From Lingula anatina (Eukaryota; Brachiopoda; Lingulata; Lingulida; Lingulidae), in assembly GCF_001039355.2 (NCBI RefSeq), contig NW_019773925.1:481002-545001 (forward strand): a stretch of DNA of 64,000 nucleotides, written 5' to 3'. The notes under the pieces were generated by a model, which was given only the letters and a program-made list of their open reading frames with translations, did no database searches and was not told the DNA's origin. Positions 32,990 to 45,865 of this stretch are shown here, piece after piece. The position numbers were made by a program, and so were the translations under genes. Each line of letters opens with the position of its first letter. Within the stretch, counting starts at the first letter, position 1.

Positions 32990-34190
32990 TCATAGTTGAC
33001 CTAAAAAGTGAACTCTACACAAACAACAGTGCCAAGGAAGCTGAAGGGTTAAAAGGCATTTCATATGAGGATGGCCCAGTCCTGCTCTCAAAGACAAAAG
33101 CCTATTCCAAACAAACTTGAAAAATATTGTATATAATGGGAAATTAAAAGTAAATGAAAATAAATCGAAAATTATAGTATTCAGCAAGTTTGGCAGAATT
33201 GAGCCGCACACTTTTTTTTGTAAATAATAGACCAACAGAAACGGTCAAACAATACTAATGCCTGCCGGGCAGAACCTGGGCGTCTCCCATTTTACTTGGA
33301 CACTGTCAAATTAGTATCAAGATACAGCGAAAGGCTGAATAACCTCCCAGAACAAAGAATTGTCAAAGAATAAACAGACAGGGCAAATAACTGGTTTTAG
33401 GCAATGTCAAATTTGGCTTAATGTACAGGGACTAAATCATTCAAATTCCACCACACCTGACAATAAAACCCACGATCACCAAAATCTAAAGAATAAAATG
33501 GCCAACAGAATAAAACCATGAAGGAGTGCACAGAGAGGAAAATAGAGAAGCATTATGAGCCCTAACCATACTTAAAAATGAATATCCCACTAACCCCCCC
33601 CCCCCCTCAAAAAAAAATTTTTTTTTTTGGCAAGAATGCGAATCAGTTGTCACGACCTAGAGATTGGAAGAGGGTGATACACGAACCCCAAGACACAAAT
33701 GTGAGACCGAAAATGCCCCCACTGTGACAAAATGTCCCACTGTGACAAAATGTCCCCACTGTGACAAGGTGGAAGGTGAGATTCATTTCTTTCTTGAATG
33801 CAGCAATCATGAAGTTGAAAGAAAATTACCGTTTGAGTCTATACTAGAGGTAAACTTGCATGGTTAAAGGGTCAAGGTCAGACAACTGTTGGAAATAATA
33901 ACGTAATTTTGTCCATGAATAGCTTTACGTCATCCTAAATCCTCCCTCTGCGCACTTTATCCACCCTCTGTGAAGGGTGCGACTGCTATAGCAAAATTTA
34001 TAAGTAAAGGTTTTGATAAAACGCAAATAATTGGTATCAAATACACAAATGATCTCATCCATTTTATCTCTTTATAATGTATATTGTATATCACTATATT
34101 GATTTTTTCATTTATAACAATCATTACTATATTATATAGTACATGTTATTTAAAGAGCCTTTAAATGTAAATACATTTGTGCTTAATAAA

Positions 34191-34233
<43 letters not shown>
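32990..34233 (+). pseudogene. Degenerate non-LTR retrotransposon, copy 2: RT palm to ATT tail
   Basis: Shifting plus frames give SYEDGPVLLSKTKA (a decayed YADD catalytic block), KLKVNENKSKIIVFSKFGRI (the next RT block), then RMRISCHDLEI and a zinc-knuckle-like KCPHCDKVEGEIHFFLEC before LPFESILEVNLHG. Many stops and frameshifts separate them. The 3' end resembles copy 1 (GAGCCTTTAAATGTAAAT, then TTAATAAAATTATTATT). Triplication of a 17-18 bp unit inside the zinc-knuckle codons has occurred at about 33715-33768. A poly-C/poly-A run lies at 33594-33631. Confidence 0.8.
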
Positions 34234-34234
<1 letters not shown>

Positions 34235-34239
34235 ATGTC

Positions 34240-36280
34240 ATACTATCTCACATATGTGTAGTTAATGTTTTTAAAAAGAACGTAGCATAGAAAGCCTTTG
34301 ATCGAAATTGAACATCCAGTGATCAAGTACCTTGATTTTCAAGACAATGAAGTTACTACAACCCGGGGACCACGCGCCTGTTTGAAAAACGAACGACAGC
34401 CTTTACTAATTAAGAAAAAATGGCCAAGTTTTAGATTTTACAAAGAAAACTAATATTTTAGACATTTAAGTTTTGGTTTTCTGATCTTTGAGTAGCTCTC
34501 GAGGTTGATTTTAGGGTTGGGTGAAATTCACTCGGGGCGGTAAAAAAACGTATTTAGAATCCAAAAACTGGTCTCTAGACTGTAATATTTTTTTCAATAG
34601 GTTCGGAGAGGGAATGCCTCGGTGATACATGTATAAGAAAATATTGTCGGGATTTCCAGGAAAATCTATGCATCATTATCTACGTAAATACGGCCTACCG
34701 CAGATTGCATGCCTCTCTCATTTAGTCAGAATCGCAAGCTTGTCACTTCTGCCACCAACTTTCACACTTTGGCAAGAATGATGTGCCATTGACATATCCC
34801 TATGCGACACTTCCACCGCTGAAAAATATAAGCCCCCTCCTCACGCGGACTCGCACGTGCGACGCCACGCCGTTCCGACAGGTTCATTTCATGCTATCTT
34901 GGAAAATCTATTAACACGATCTAGGCATGGATCCTAAAGGTATCTTAACACGTACGAGCGGTCATCATAATTACGTGCTTCCATCAATTGAATTCATTCG
35001 ACGCTGAGACGCCTCTCAGCTCTATCTCTAACGTGAATCGATTTATTCTAGTTGACTTACAGTCAGATATTTTTCAGTCATCAGAGGCCACTGGAAACTC
35101 ACATTTACCTCTGGGGCGTCAACAGTTTACAATACGAGGAGACTTTCCAGTAATCTCGGCTCTGATATACAAGATGGCATGACCCGGCATACTGCTAGAA
35201 GCTAAATACGGTATTGGAAACGGTGCGCAATACAATATAAAACATACAATACAATACAATAAAAGTTTATTTGTAATTTAAGGCCTCTTATAAACAATAT
35301 TAAACAATATTAACAATATTTTTTCATAAGTTAACAAGTTACTATACAATATAAAAGTGTAAAAATCCAATTCCAATATTATATATGGTAGTGATTATTG
35401 ACTTTGAATCTAATTCTTGATTAAAATAGACTATGAAAAAAGACAATAATATAGTAGATTCTATCATTTCTAGCTCACATTTAAAACAAAGTGTCAAACC
35501 ACCCATAAATATTTAACAGAGACAAAAGATTTCTGGAGAATGATCAGACACAGATAATGCTAGCTTTGCTCACAAAATGTAAAAAGCCGATTGATGACAT
35601 GTCTGACTTCTATATATCATCAACCCAGTCTGGCTGGCGCCACAATTTCCGTTAAATATTTGAATGTCATTTTGAGCGAATTACTGTTCCATACGGTAAT
35701 TATTCGATCTTTTCAATAGGGGAAAATCGTGAATTTTGCAGATTCTGTATTTTTCAGGTCACAATTTCTAAAAATCAGAACATGTCTGTTTAGTGGTAGC
35801 AACCAAATTAAAAAGCAGGCTATTCTATAATTCTGTTCTATGCAGTAAAATCATCAAAGTGTCTATATATAGAAATATAATTTTGTGATTATAAAATTGT
35901 GTATCTGGAAGTTTGATTATTTTTGCTTTTTGAAACGATCGAGTTATTGCCGTATTTATCGAATTTCCGCACTATATTTATCAATGACAATTGAACCTTT
36001 AGTCGACACACGCGTCTTATAAAAATTACAACAAGCCAGGCATATGCTGTAGTTTGGGTCAGAAAATGCTTGCTAAGTATTACATGTAGGCTACCTTATC
36101 TCTCTAACCCCCCCCCCCCCCCACTTCCTGAATCCTCTACACACTGCTTTTCATTTGGCGTTTTCAATGCTCATAACGATTTAGCTCATTTCACAAGGTA
36201 AAAAATTGTTCATCTTTCGTGGAAATATGATATTCATAAAAAATTACTTCATATAATATATTCACTTGACATTAGGTACT
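34240..36280. other. Intergenic DNA without a recognised gene
   Basis: No gene found. AATACAATAC short repeats occur at about 35230-35260, a dispersed repeat at 35710-35875 and a poly-C tract at 36108-36122. Confidence 0.55.
35710..35875 (+). repeat. Dispersed repeat (GTGGTAGCAAC family), copy 2
   Basis: Matches 28281-28450 through GAATTTTGCAGATTCTGT, TTTAGTGGTAGCAACCAAAT, AAAAGCAGGCT and TGCAGTAAAA. Confidence 0.7.
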
Positions 36281-36290
36281 ATGCATCATT

Positions 36291-36486
36291 CACAAGATAT
36301 AAACTAATTTATATTATTCACAATATATGACGTCATGTATATTATTCACAAGATATGACGTCATATATATTATTCACAATATATGACGTCATGTATATTA
36401 TTCTCAAGATATTACATAATATGATTAGTCATTCACAAGACATTACTTCATATATATTATTCGCAATATATCACATCATAAATATT
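36291..36486. repeat. 28-bp minisatellite, about seven units, with TGACGTCA
   Basis: Units of the form CACAAGATATGACGTCATAT then ATATTATT repeat with a 28-base period. TGACGTCA is exact at 36328-36335, 36356-36363 and 36384-36391; the outer units are mutated at that site. Confidence 0.9.
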
Positions 36487-36873
36487 AGCACAATCCTTTA
36501 TATATGTAACACAACGTGTTTTATACGATATCAAAAGATAAATGAAGTCTTTTCATGACGACTAGAGTTTCTTTTGCCTTTTTCTCTATTGCACTGCAGT
36601 CAGGCTATTACCTGAAACTACTGCATGTCACTAGGTGCTGGTTTTATATCTGGACAAGCTGTTTGTATCACAGAAATAATTATAGTTAATAACAGACATT
36701 CCATTATGGACCGAACTTTTTGTCAAGAGCTTCAGATGCGGATCTCCTATTAATTAAGGAATCTCCTGTATTTTTTTTTTTCGGTTATCAAAAGGCTTTA
36801 CCTCTCATTGCATGCCTTTAATCCAAGACTTGGAGCTATTCTCTAAGAAATGCATACAAATGCATATGTTTGA

Positions 36874-37038
36874 CAGGCCTGTAGCCCGGGGTGGTGGGGG
36901 GGGGGGCGAAAGAGCCTCCCGTTTTCCTGGGAAAAGGACCCCTCTGGGTAAAATATTATCTAGATACACGATGGTTTCATGGTAAAATATCTACTTTTTC
37001 AAAAAAAAAAGAACCCCCTTTTGCTGGCTACTGGCCTG
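36874..37038 (+). mobile_element. MITE (CAGGCCYGTAGCC family), copy 1, with 5-bp duplication
   Basis: The 165-bp element starts CAGGCCTGTAGCCCGGGG and ends TGCTGGCTACTGGCCTG. TTTGA flanks both sides. Inner landmarks (CTCTGGGTAAAATAT, AAAAAGAACCCCC) match 47005-47171. Confidence 0.85.
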
Positions 37039-37043
37039 TTTGA

Positions 37044-37895
37044 TTAATAGTCACACCTAATTCCTGACATTGGTATTCTACGAACAACGGACACGGGTGA
37101 GACTATCTACAGAGTTGCATTGCTATGTTGAGGCTGTTGGTGAAGCAAATACCTTTGAAAAAAGTGTTGTGTAATATACATGTATGAGGGCGGAACAAAC
37201 CTATTATTAGAGACATCTAATACAGCTGCGGTAATGATCATTCTCTACTTAAAGAACTAAGCCGTCTCATCATTTGTTGTCGGTTTGACATCTTTCTGTG
37301 GATTTCTTTTGTCTATTATATAGATTCAAAACCAGACTCTTATGTTTACAGGTAACCCTATTCTATCCCATTTTTACTTGACACACGCAGTCTTTTGATC
37401 TAACAAAAAAAACCTGTCACGGAAGAGAACATGAAGCCTTAATGAGTAGCTTTGTGATTCTGTGTCTTAGGTATTTCAGGGAGATACTTCGCACGAATAA
37501 CCCTCCCCCCCCCCTCCCCCGATGAAAATTATTCATTCTTTTTTGCTCAATTTCCCTGCCCAATTCATGAAATTGAGGTAGTTGTACACACACAGCTTCT
37601 CCTGGGCGTCTTTAATTTTTTAATATTTATAATCATATTCATTAATATTTTGGTGTTCGGAACGAACAGTGGATGTACCTCTGTGTGCGATGCAAAGGTT
37701 TCTTTACATATCGTCTCGTTTATTTTTTTGGACAGTCTCATTTTCGCACAATATTGTCGCAGTTTTCAAAAGTGCTCAAACGAAATCTTTGTTTACCATG
37801 TAATTGTTAATAGTATTCTAAAATCAGATTCAACAATGATGATAAAAATAGTTACCCACGTTGGATTGCTGGGTTGAACCTCATGCAGGGTATCT
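37044..37895. other. Sequence downstream of the GPCR stop; no other gene seen
   Basis: AT-rich DNA with a poly-C tract at about 37502-37519. On the minus strand it would hold the GPCR 3' UTR. An ATG-initiated plus frame at 37650-37877 has no recognisable domain. Confidence 0.5.
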
Positions 37896-40800
37896 TCAGG
37901 TAGAAGAGGTCGTAGACTCGACGTTGACTTGGTTGCGTGAAAAAACACCGCGCAGGATAAGCTTCATTCTCTCCATCTCCGCGCGAAAAACCGCGGTGCG
38001 CCGAGAGTAGATGACCGTGTTGAAGAAGCTGTTGGAGTAAGCGATCCACACCGTTATGCCGCAGTTGACGTAGGAGCGGGTGGCGAAGATGTACAGCTTG
38101 GCCACGATGAGAGGGGTCCAACAAACGATGAGGACTCCCACCATGATGGAGACTGTTTTCAAGCCACGCATGGACTTCTTCACGCTGCCGCCGGCATCTT
38201 CGTTGTGCTGCAAGTTCTGGACCTGTTGGGCAATCATCTTCAAATGCCGGCGGGCAATCATCAGGTTTGCCACATTCACGCAAATGATGATCAAGTACGC
38301 TACCACCTGGTAGCCAAAGTGGACCAGGAACATCGCTGGGAGGCCTCGCGGGATGTACGCTGGCACACATTGCTCCGTTTTCCTGTTGTAGAACCCGCCA
38401 ACAAATCCTATGATCACTGTACTAAGGCCAACGATGCATGAGCCCCACAGTATCAAGACCAATGCCACGGCTCTCTTCTGGGTCATGATTTGATGGTAGT
38501 TTATATTGTATCTGAAATTAAATAAATTAAAATATCCGATCTATTACTATATAATAAAGGAAAAATATATTCGATAGAATCGATTAAAACAAGTTGAATT
38601 ATGAATAAAAGTTTTGTCGCAACTTTTCTGGTTGTGTCTCGAAAGTCTTTGCTTTTCCTCCTTATACGAATGCTTTTTCTGTATCTTTATTTTTAAATAT
38701 CTGAAGGCATTTAGCGCGTATTGGAAAATCGTCTCCTATCATTTTGTCTAAATATACTGCAAAGCTACTTTTATTTCCCAATCTAGATCTTGAAAACGAT
38801 AAAACCCTTCAAAACAATATCAGAAAAAACGTAGCCTAAATTGATAGTATGGAAAATGAGCCTGGCTTAGAGATGGTTGACCATTTCTTTGAAAAAATCT
38901 TTTTCAATGCAACTTAAGTGTAACTTAGTGAACACCTCTTGCTGAACCAAAAGAAGTCACGCTACGTGATGAAAAAAATTGAAAAAGTTGAAATTATAAC
39001 AGGTAACACACAGCGGTATAGTTTAACATATTTTTTCTTTTTTATTCATGTTCTTGCTGGACTTATGTCACAGACGTGTTAGAAAGGCTGGGAATATGAT
39101 CACGACGTCAGTTAATCTATAGTTGGCTGGCCGTGATCACAAACGATATATGCAACGGTGCTCTTCACGCTATCAAGACTCGTATTAATCTCAGGCGTTG
39201 AGTAGAATACAGAAAAGCTAGTAATTACACGAGTATGTTGGAAACAAGGTGGAGGCGTGGTAATCTGTAAATCTGATTGCAGTCAGCGAGAGTCCCCGCG
39301 GAGTTGGATCGATTTACGTAGAACGACATCTTAATTGGACTGACAAACAGTAAATTACGACGGGCCACTATCTTTGTTAGTGAAGACATGAAATTACTAA
39401 ACTTATGTAAGGCATATTTTAGGCTTTTCAGATTTGCAGGTGCTGCCACGAGTGCAGAGCGCGGCGGTTTTGTTTTAGTTGTACTTTTCAAACTGCCTGT
39501 GACGTACATACAACCTGTGCTCTCACGTACCTGACCTTAACTTAACACTATCACTTATAATCTCGGCTGTAATGACGGTAATATATCAATATAATCCAAC
39601 CAAAATTGATGCACGCACAACTTCTTTATATCAAAACCCTACTGATTCCACAATACCGCGTTCAATGCACTTCAATAAACTCTCTAGAACGTGAAAGATG
39701 ATATTCCGGCATTCTTCAATTAAACCCCTAATATCTCACCGACTGAAGAACTGGAATAAAAACCCGAGTCTAGCGTTCAGTCGTTTGTCATTAGCTGACA
39801 AGAAGACATGCTAACACAATAACCCATACAATATGGCCGGTGTTTTCGTTGAGTTCCTTGTTTGGTGAAATTAACGTAAGCAACATAGAAACTGTAGTTC
39901 TTACAAATAAGGAGAGAATAGTTAAATAAATGCCGATCTAGGTTTTATCACAGAGTGAAAACTGAGTATTGAGTATCTAGGAATACTGCTAAATTGCAGT
40001 GGGAAATTTCCATCCAGGCCAATAGCTCCGACAAAACAGGACAGATTAGAACTCCTGTTTGGAATAAGTGTTATATAGGAGTAATGATATATATGATATA
40101 TATATATATATACCAGTGCTTGAATGTTGAAATAGTACTCTAGGTATTTTTTTATACACGCACGTTTGTGTTGCCGATATCCCTAATCGGGAGTGGAGTC
40201 TCCTTGTTTCATGTAAATCGCAAGATTTTCTAAGAAATTGAATCTAAATATTGTAAGTCCATACTGGCGGTTAGATTGACTGCCACTAAAAAACAGGGTG
40301 TTTCAAGATGTAGTCATTCACTGACTAACCCTCTGTCTAACAGTTATTTTTGTTCTTAAAAATATGATTTCTTTTAGTTAAATACGTTTTCTTTTATGCT
40401 ATGTCATTTTATTAACATTCAAATGTTATTTCAGGCAATAGATACATGTACCTTGATCAATTCAAAATGTATGAGTAATGGGCGACACTGCATCTAGGTT
40501 GGCAATAAGAGAGGGAGAAAAAAAACACAGAGAAAGGGATTTGGTTTTATTTGTGAAATATTGGATTTGGCCTCGCAGAACACAAATGCTTATGACACAG
40601 TCTCAATCCTTTCTTCCTGTAATGGTATTTCGTATCTGAGCCTTGAGGGCAAACAACCGTTGGATTTGGAACACTGGTCTGGATATACTAAAACTTGGTG
40701 AATGAAAAACATTTTCCGGAAGATTTTGAGAAACGTTTAGAGAATAGGCTTAAAGGGATGACAACTCTTCATATGAGATCCATATTTCACAATATACACA

Positions 40801-42432
40801 TTGTAAACAACTCGTAGAAATATAAAATATTCTATTTTACCACAAAAACGACAGTTATAGCAATAAATCTGAAATATATGCCATCCGACCACGTGACCTC
40901 CATAGATGGGTATACTCTGTAATAATCTCTTAAGAGATTAATTAAAAAAAAGCAAACTTTTTAGAAAAAAAGCCAGGGACTAACTTTGAATGTAGAAATG
41001 GATTCATTAACCATAGTTAAGTATGGGAAAATTGCTGTTTACCCCAGAAAAATTCATTTTTTGGCAAAATGTTTGGCCAATTTAATAACCCTTCAATGAG
41101 CAAAAAGTCATCGAAATGCTTAGAGAATAGGCTTATGTCAATTAACAAAATTGATTTTTATGCAGATACGTGACAGACGTTAATGACTTTTAATACGACT
41201 TACGAAAACATAAGAGAAATAATACGTAAATTAATATTTAAATTAAGAATGTGAGACCACAATCACACGCTCAAAATGATTCACAGAGCACTAAAAGGCA
41301 CTAAAAATTGTGATGCAAAAATCTGAGAGGGTGAATTCCATTTTGACTTTATTTTCCCATTTTATAACTCATAAAAATAAAGTAAAACGAGCTATTGGGA
41401 AAATGCCCCTTTTTTAATTATATATCAGTATATCAATTGTGTGAAACTCATGATTCAAGAGAGAATGGGTTTTTGGACGTTTTTTAATACAGGCCTATAA
41501 ACTATAAGTTTATCAGTCATGTTAAATATTATAGGAAATATTCTTCATCACAAATCTTATATCAATTATCATGTATACAAATATACACACATGTGTGATG
41601 GTGTTAATTATACTGTAAGCTTATCCCTCAACACTATCGTGATTTCCCTATGCTGTAAAGTGACTAGATGGAACGGCAAGGAAAACCACTACCACCATTT
41701 CAATATTGACAAATTTACGCCAGCGTAGGTTACAATGTGCTCTTGGTCTTACAGTACATAACGTACATGAGAGAGAGAGAGAGAGAGGAGGGGGAATGAG
41801 AGGATTGGATGAAGAGAGAGAAAATAAAGAGAGATTTAAAGAAAGAGAGGGAGCTCGAAAGGACAGGATGGAGAGAGACAGAGAGAGGGTTTGTTAGAGA
41901 ATAAGTGTAAGGTTGATGTTAGATTGGAGAATGAGGGTAAAAAAGAGAAAAACTACAGAATACACGTTTAAATTATAAATATAGCGAAGGACATGCTCAA
42001 AACTTACCTGATCTCTAGATGCCTGTCCACGCTCATCAGACACATACTGCAGAGAGAGACGGCAAAACTGACGGTCAGAGCCGTCGCGGTGACGTCACAC
42101 ATCACTTTCCCATAGGGCCACGTGTTAGTGAGGGTGGTTTCCACGCCAAAGGGCATCACTGCGATTCCCTGAAGAAAGTCAGCCACCGTCATGGATACCA
42201 TGAACACTCCTTGTGGATACTCGCGGACCTTCTTACGCATACAGAACACCGTCAGCATAAATAAATTGGCCGAAATGACCAAAATGACCAGTATGACTTT
42301 GAGTGTCATGACGAAATAAGCAACTGGCAGGGGCAGAACGTAGCGTGTAATTGCAGAACCATTAATCGCGATCTCCAGCTCGCTCTTTTCGTCAAGAACC
42401 TCTGCCATAATGGCAGAGTCGTTCGCCCACAT
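37896..42432 (-). CDS. Orphan class A (rhodopsin-like) GPCR, two exons
   Basis: Exon 1 is 42432-42008 and exon 2 is 38511-37896; they join in phase 2 (AG plus A) to give 346 residues with seven hydrophobic helices. Seen: Asn1.50 in VISANLFML, Asp2.50 in MTVADFLQG, Cys3.25 in VMCDVTA, Trp4.50 in LILWGSC and CWTP in helix 6. Departures: DRY is DRH (136-138), NPxxY is NTVIY, the usual helix 5 proline is absent, and position 3.32 is Leu rather than the Asp of amine receptors. NGS at about residue 24 is a possible N-glycosylation site. The ligand cannot be told; an amine is unlikely. The intron falls just after the DRH motif and spans 3.5 kb with a MITE inside. Confidence 0.9.
39270..39322 (-). 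repeat. Truncated GATC MITE piece in the GPCR intron
   Basis: GATTGCAGTCAGCGAGAGTC followed by CCCGCGGAGTTGGATCGATT matches one end of the GATC-rich MITE copies (GAGACTCCCCGCGGGGATAG). Confidence 0.55.
40750..41095 (-). mobile_element. TTAAAGGGATAA repeat family, copy B, in the GPCR intron
   Basis: It starts TTAAAGGGATGACAACT and ends with AATAACCCTTCAA. It is the reverse of copy A (17811-18146), including CAGGGACTAACTTTGAATGT then AGAAATGG and the purine-rich stretch AAGAGATTAAT. Confidence 0.7.
41768..41890. repeat. (GA)n and GA-rich low-complexity tract
   Basis: GAGA repeats at 41769-41790 with GA-rich sequence to about 41890, in the GPCR intron near exon 1. Confidence 0.8.
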
Positions 42433-43564
42433 TTCGAGCTTGGGTTTCCTCTCAAGCGTAAGCTTCTTCAGACTAACCCCTCTTTCTCTGTGTCATGTTC
42501 TACTGTCAGTGTCGACAAGTGCACAGTATTTAAGGGACCTGTAGTTAATCCTGTCGTCTGTTTCCATGCCAACGTAATGACCTCTAAAGCTGACCTTTCG
42601 ATAGTCCACTAATAGTGATGCCAGAGAGCGTTCGACCCTTATATGAGAAAAAGATTGTTTTCCTTGACAATGATATTTTTTTTGCCTGATGTGAAATGTA
42701 TACTCGACCCAAAACCGCTGAGACAAATACGATCAATATATGTGAACCTAGTAGCAAAGTGAACAAAACAGATTAAAGGTATGTTGAAGGGGATTTTCGC
42801 CCAAAATCTAACTTTCCTTTTTAAAAAAAGGCATTTTCTTCCCACTCATCACTCATATGGTCTTAATAGACCCGGCTGAGCACTTGAAGTAGACATGTAT
42901 TATTATATAACTTGGTTCTAAACAAATCATACTTCCTGGAGATTGATGATGTCTTCTTGACATTTAAGAAGGAAATGTTGACACAGTGTATTCATCAAAT
43001 CCATTTTTAATTTCTGAATTTGAAAGATAATTAGGTAGCCTTACAGGATAGTCAGTTTAGACCTACAACATTTTATTTTGGATATTTACTAACACATGTA
43101 GGATGGCTTCAGAAGGGTTAGTCGATACATGAACGACAAGGTTGTTATTATAAAGATGAGCTCATTTTTAAGAATAATTGCATAAATACAAAACAGATAT
43201 GAAAACGTCTTTTATTTTATCACCTCTGTTTTTTTATCAATTTGGATAACAAAAAGAGGTGGTTGTGAGTGAGAATATGTTGGAATAAACATTCGTCTGA
43301 AAAACAAAATATATTTTAGAAATACATGCATTATTTTTGTCAATTCATACTTATTCACACTTGTACTGGAACGAAGCCGGAAATCTCCAACACAAATCCT
43401 GAAGCAATGCATACAACTTCAACCCTCATGAAATTAAATCTACATGCAAGGCAAGGAAATCAGAGATGTGTTAATAGAATTAGTCACGACCTTCGGCTCT
43501 TTTTCAAATCGATAGGTGCATTTATACTTCTGCAATACAACTGTACCGACATTCAAAGTGAGTC

Positions 43565-43797
43565 CATGTTTTTTTTTTTTTCTAAAAATGTTGTTTTTTA
43601 TAACAATCTCTTAAGTGATTATTAAGAAAGTATAGCCATCTATGAAGGTGCACGCGGCCTAATGACAAGCATCAGACTCTGGAATAAATGCAATAACCGC
43701 TGTTTTGGTGGTACGATGGAATTTATTCCATTTCTGTGAGTTGTTTACAATGTATTTATTGTGAAATATGAATCTCATACGAACAATTGTTATCCCT
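43565..43797 (+). repeat. TTAAAGGGATAA repeat family, copy C (partial)
   Basis: Starts in the poly-T part and runs through AACAATCTCTTAAGTGATTA, AGTATAGCCATC, ATAACCGCTGTTTT and GTGAAATATGAATCTCATAC to TTGTTATCCCT. The left half seen in copy A is absent. Confidence 0.65.
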
Positions 43798-43954
43798 CTA
43801 TCTCACAGAAGGACGCGAATTGGCGGAGAATCTAATCACCAAGGAACATATGCCGGACTGTGAGGAAACCGCATATACAGTGCATCAGTCTTAGATAGAC
43901 GATCCGCGACCTTTTCTCTTCAACACTCCCACACACACCACTCGTCCGTGTCAA

Positions 43955-43955
<1 letters not shown>

Positions 43956-44030
<75 letters not shown>
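43956..44030. repeat. (AT)n microsatellite
   Basis: About 37 uninterrupted AT units. Confidence 0.95.
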
Positions 44031-44032
<2 letters not shown>

Positions 44033-44634
44033 TGATAAGTTAAGTATAAATGTTATGTTCTAGTGTGAATGTCACCTTCAGGCTTTTTGGGTGTCACAAG
44101 AGAGACTTGCTTACACTTTGTTAAATCCATCTAGAAGAATGGCCGGTCAATCGCGTTCCATGCACTTCTCACCTCTGTTAATTGTCCTTCTATATCTTTT
44201 TTGTGTTTAGATTAGATATGGGACCGTTCACGCTGAATTTTAACTACTGCGCACCAACTCCACATGAACTTTCGCTGAATGCAATCAGATGAACAGACTT
44301 ACACGCTTCCTCTTGTACTCGTACTCGTATAATCACCAACTTTTCTAAAGGGTACTAAACGCCAGGGGGATATCTGGTCTTAACTACGGGTGACACTTTA
44401 TTTATAAAACTAACGGTAACGAGAATCGAAAGAAAAAATGAAAAGGAATACATTCGCGACATTGGTCTAATGTCATGCATTAGAAAACATTAGAGCCAGA
44501 CCAGGTAGTCGAGAACGCCAACTCACAGTTTGCCACAGGGATAATATGACCAGGCTTCCTTTGAATTATGTATTATAAATTGAATATATGTTATGTACAA
44601 CTTTAACCCTAGGGGATGCAATCTCTCTTAATAA

Positions 44635-44636
44635 TA

Positions 44637-44678
<42 letters not shown>
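44635..44678. repeat. (ATT)n microsatellite
   Basis: TAATAATAATTATTATT-type triplet tract, similar to LINE tails in this window, but no LINE sequence was recognised beside it. Confidence 0.9.
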
Positions 44679-45752
44679 TTTAATACGGGGCCTTATGATT
44701 CCATCGACATATCAACGCTGAAAGCATTCTAACGTAACGTTAACGGCTACACTCAGGATGCAACCAAGGGCGGCATGAAATTATAGCGCATATAAAACAC
44801 ATCGCCGTTCGATTCATACTACATTTTTCAATCTAGCATTCGCCTTCTTCTCTCTCTACAGCTTGATCTGATCCTCAGCGGAATGGCCTCCCAGGACAAC
44901 ATTTGCAATGCAGCCAGAAATTTTTACTCTAGAGTGTGGAGAGAGAGAGAGATAAAGAGAATTGGATGAACCTCTAGAAGATTCACGTCTTCCAAGGTGA
45001 TCCCCTGTCGCCTATTATAGTCTTGCTCGTCTGCCTTTAACCGCGTTAGACAAAATTACCAACTGTATATTTATAATAGGATCTCTGTAGTACATTGTCT
45101 TCTACTCAGAGGAGAAATATGCAACAGTTGATAAAGTATAGTTATAAATGTAAAAGGCAGTAGATAAAGTAGAGTTGTATTTATAAAGCGAGCGGCTCTT
45201 CACTGTTTACAAATATTATCTACATTGAAAATTTAAACTAACAAAAAGGAAATAAAAGCTAAAAAAAAAAAAGCATAAATCGACCACAGTATTCTTCAAA
45301 TATAAAGTCTTTTTAAGAGTTATGTCTCGAAAAATTGAAAATAATAGAGCACTTCTTGAAACCCAGTCAAATCCTAATTAGACGGATATGATTTTAATAA
45401 AAGCGGACATGGTGTTAATACAACCACACCATTTGATACCGCTTTGAGAATCCCTTCACTTCCAAGACGCGGAAACACTATAGGAAATAATTAATATGAT
45501 TACATAACCCAAGTCATGAACTGGTGTGCAATTTCATAATCAAAGGGTATTTATTTTAAAAATAGAAACCTAATCTAATGTGACAATTAAGTCTTTTCCA
45601 AGAACTGTGTTTCAAGCAAAATATCATCCACTGTTCTGCGTAATTTTCCAAACCCACTTTGTGCCTCGTTTAGTTGTTATTGCCATTAATCTTCCCCACG
45701 TTGTTAATTAACCTGATATATTATATTCTGGTTTAAGAAAAATGAAACCGCC

Positions 45753-45865
45753 GATAGCAGATGAATATCTCGTTCTTTCCCTTCCCTTTCCTGTGTATAT
45801 TCGGTTGATTAAACTATTGCGCAAAATTTAAGGAAACGTTCAGATTTTTAATATCATTTAAAAAA
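45753..45865 (+). repeat. Dispersed direct repeat, first copy
   Basis: CAGATGAATATCTCGTTCTT, TTTCCTGTGTATATTCGG and TTGATTAAACTATTGCGCAA recur about 800 bp away at 46557-46673. Confidence 0.65.

Noticed and set aside
36291-36486. CRISPR-like array of short repeats
   Set aside because: The 28-bp units are contiguous with no unique spacers, and the genome is animal.
37852-38370. 172-codon minus-strand frame rich in Pro, Arg and His
   Set aside because: It is an out-of-frame shadow of GPCR exon 2.
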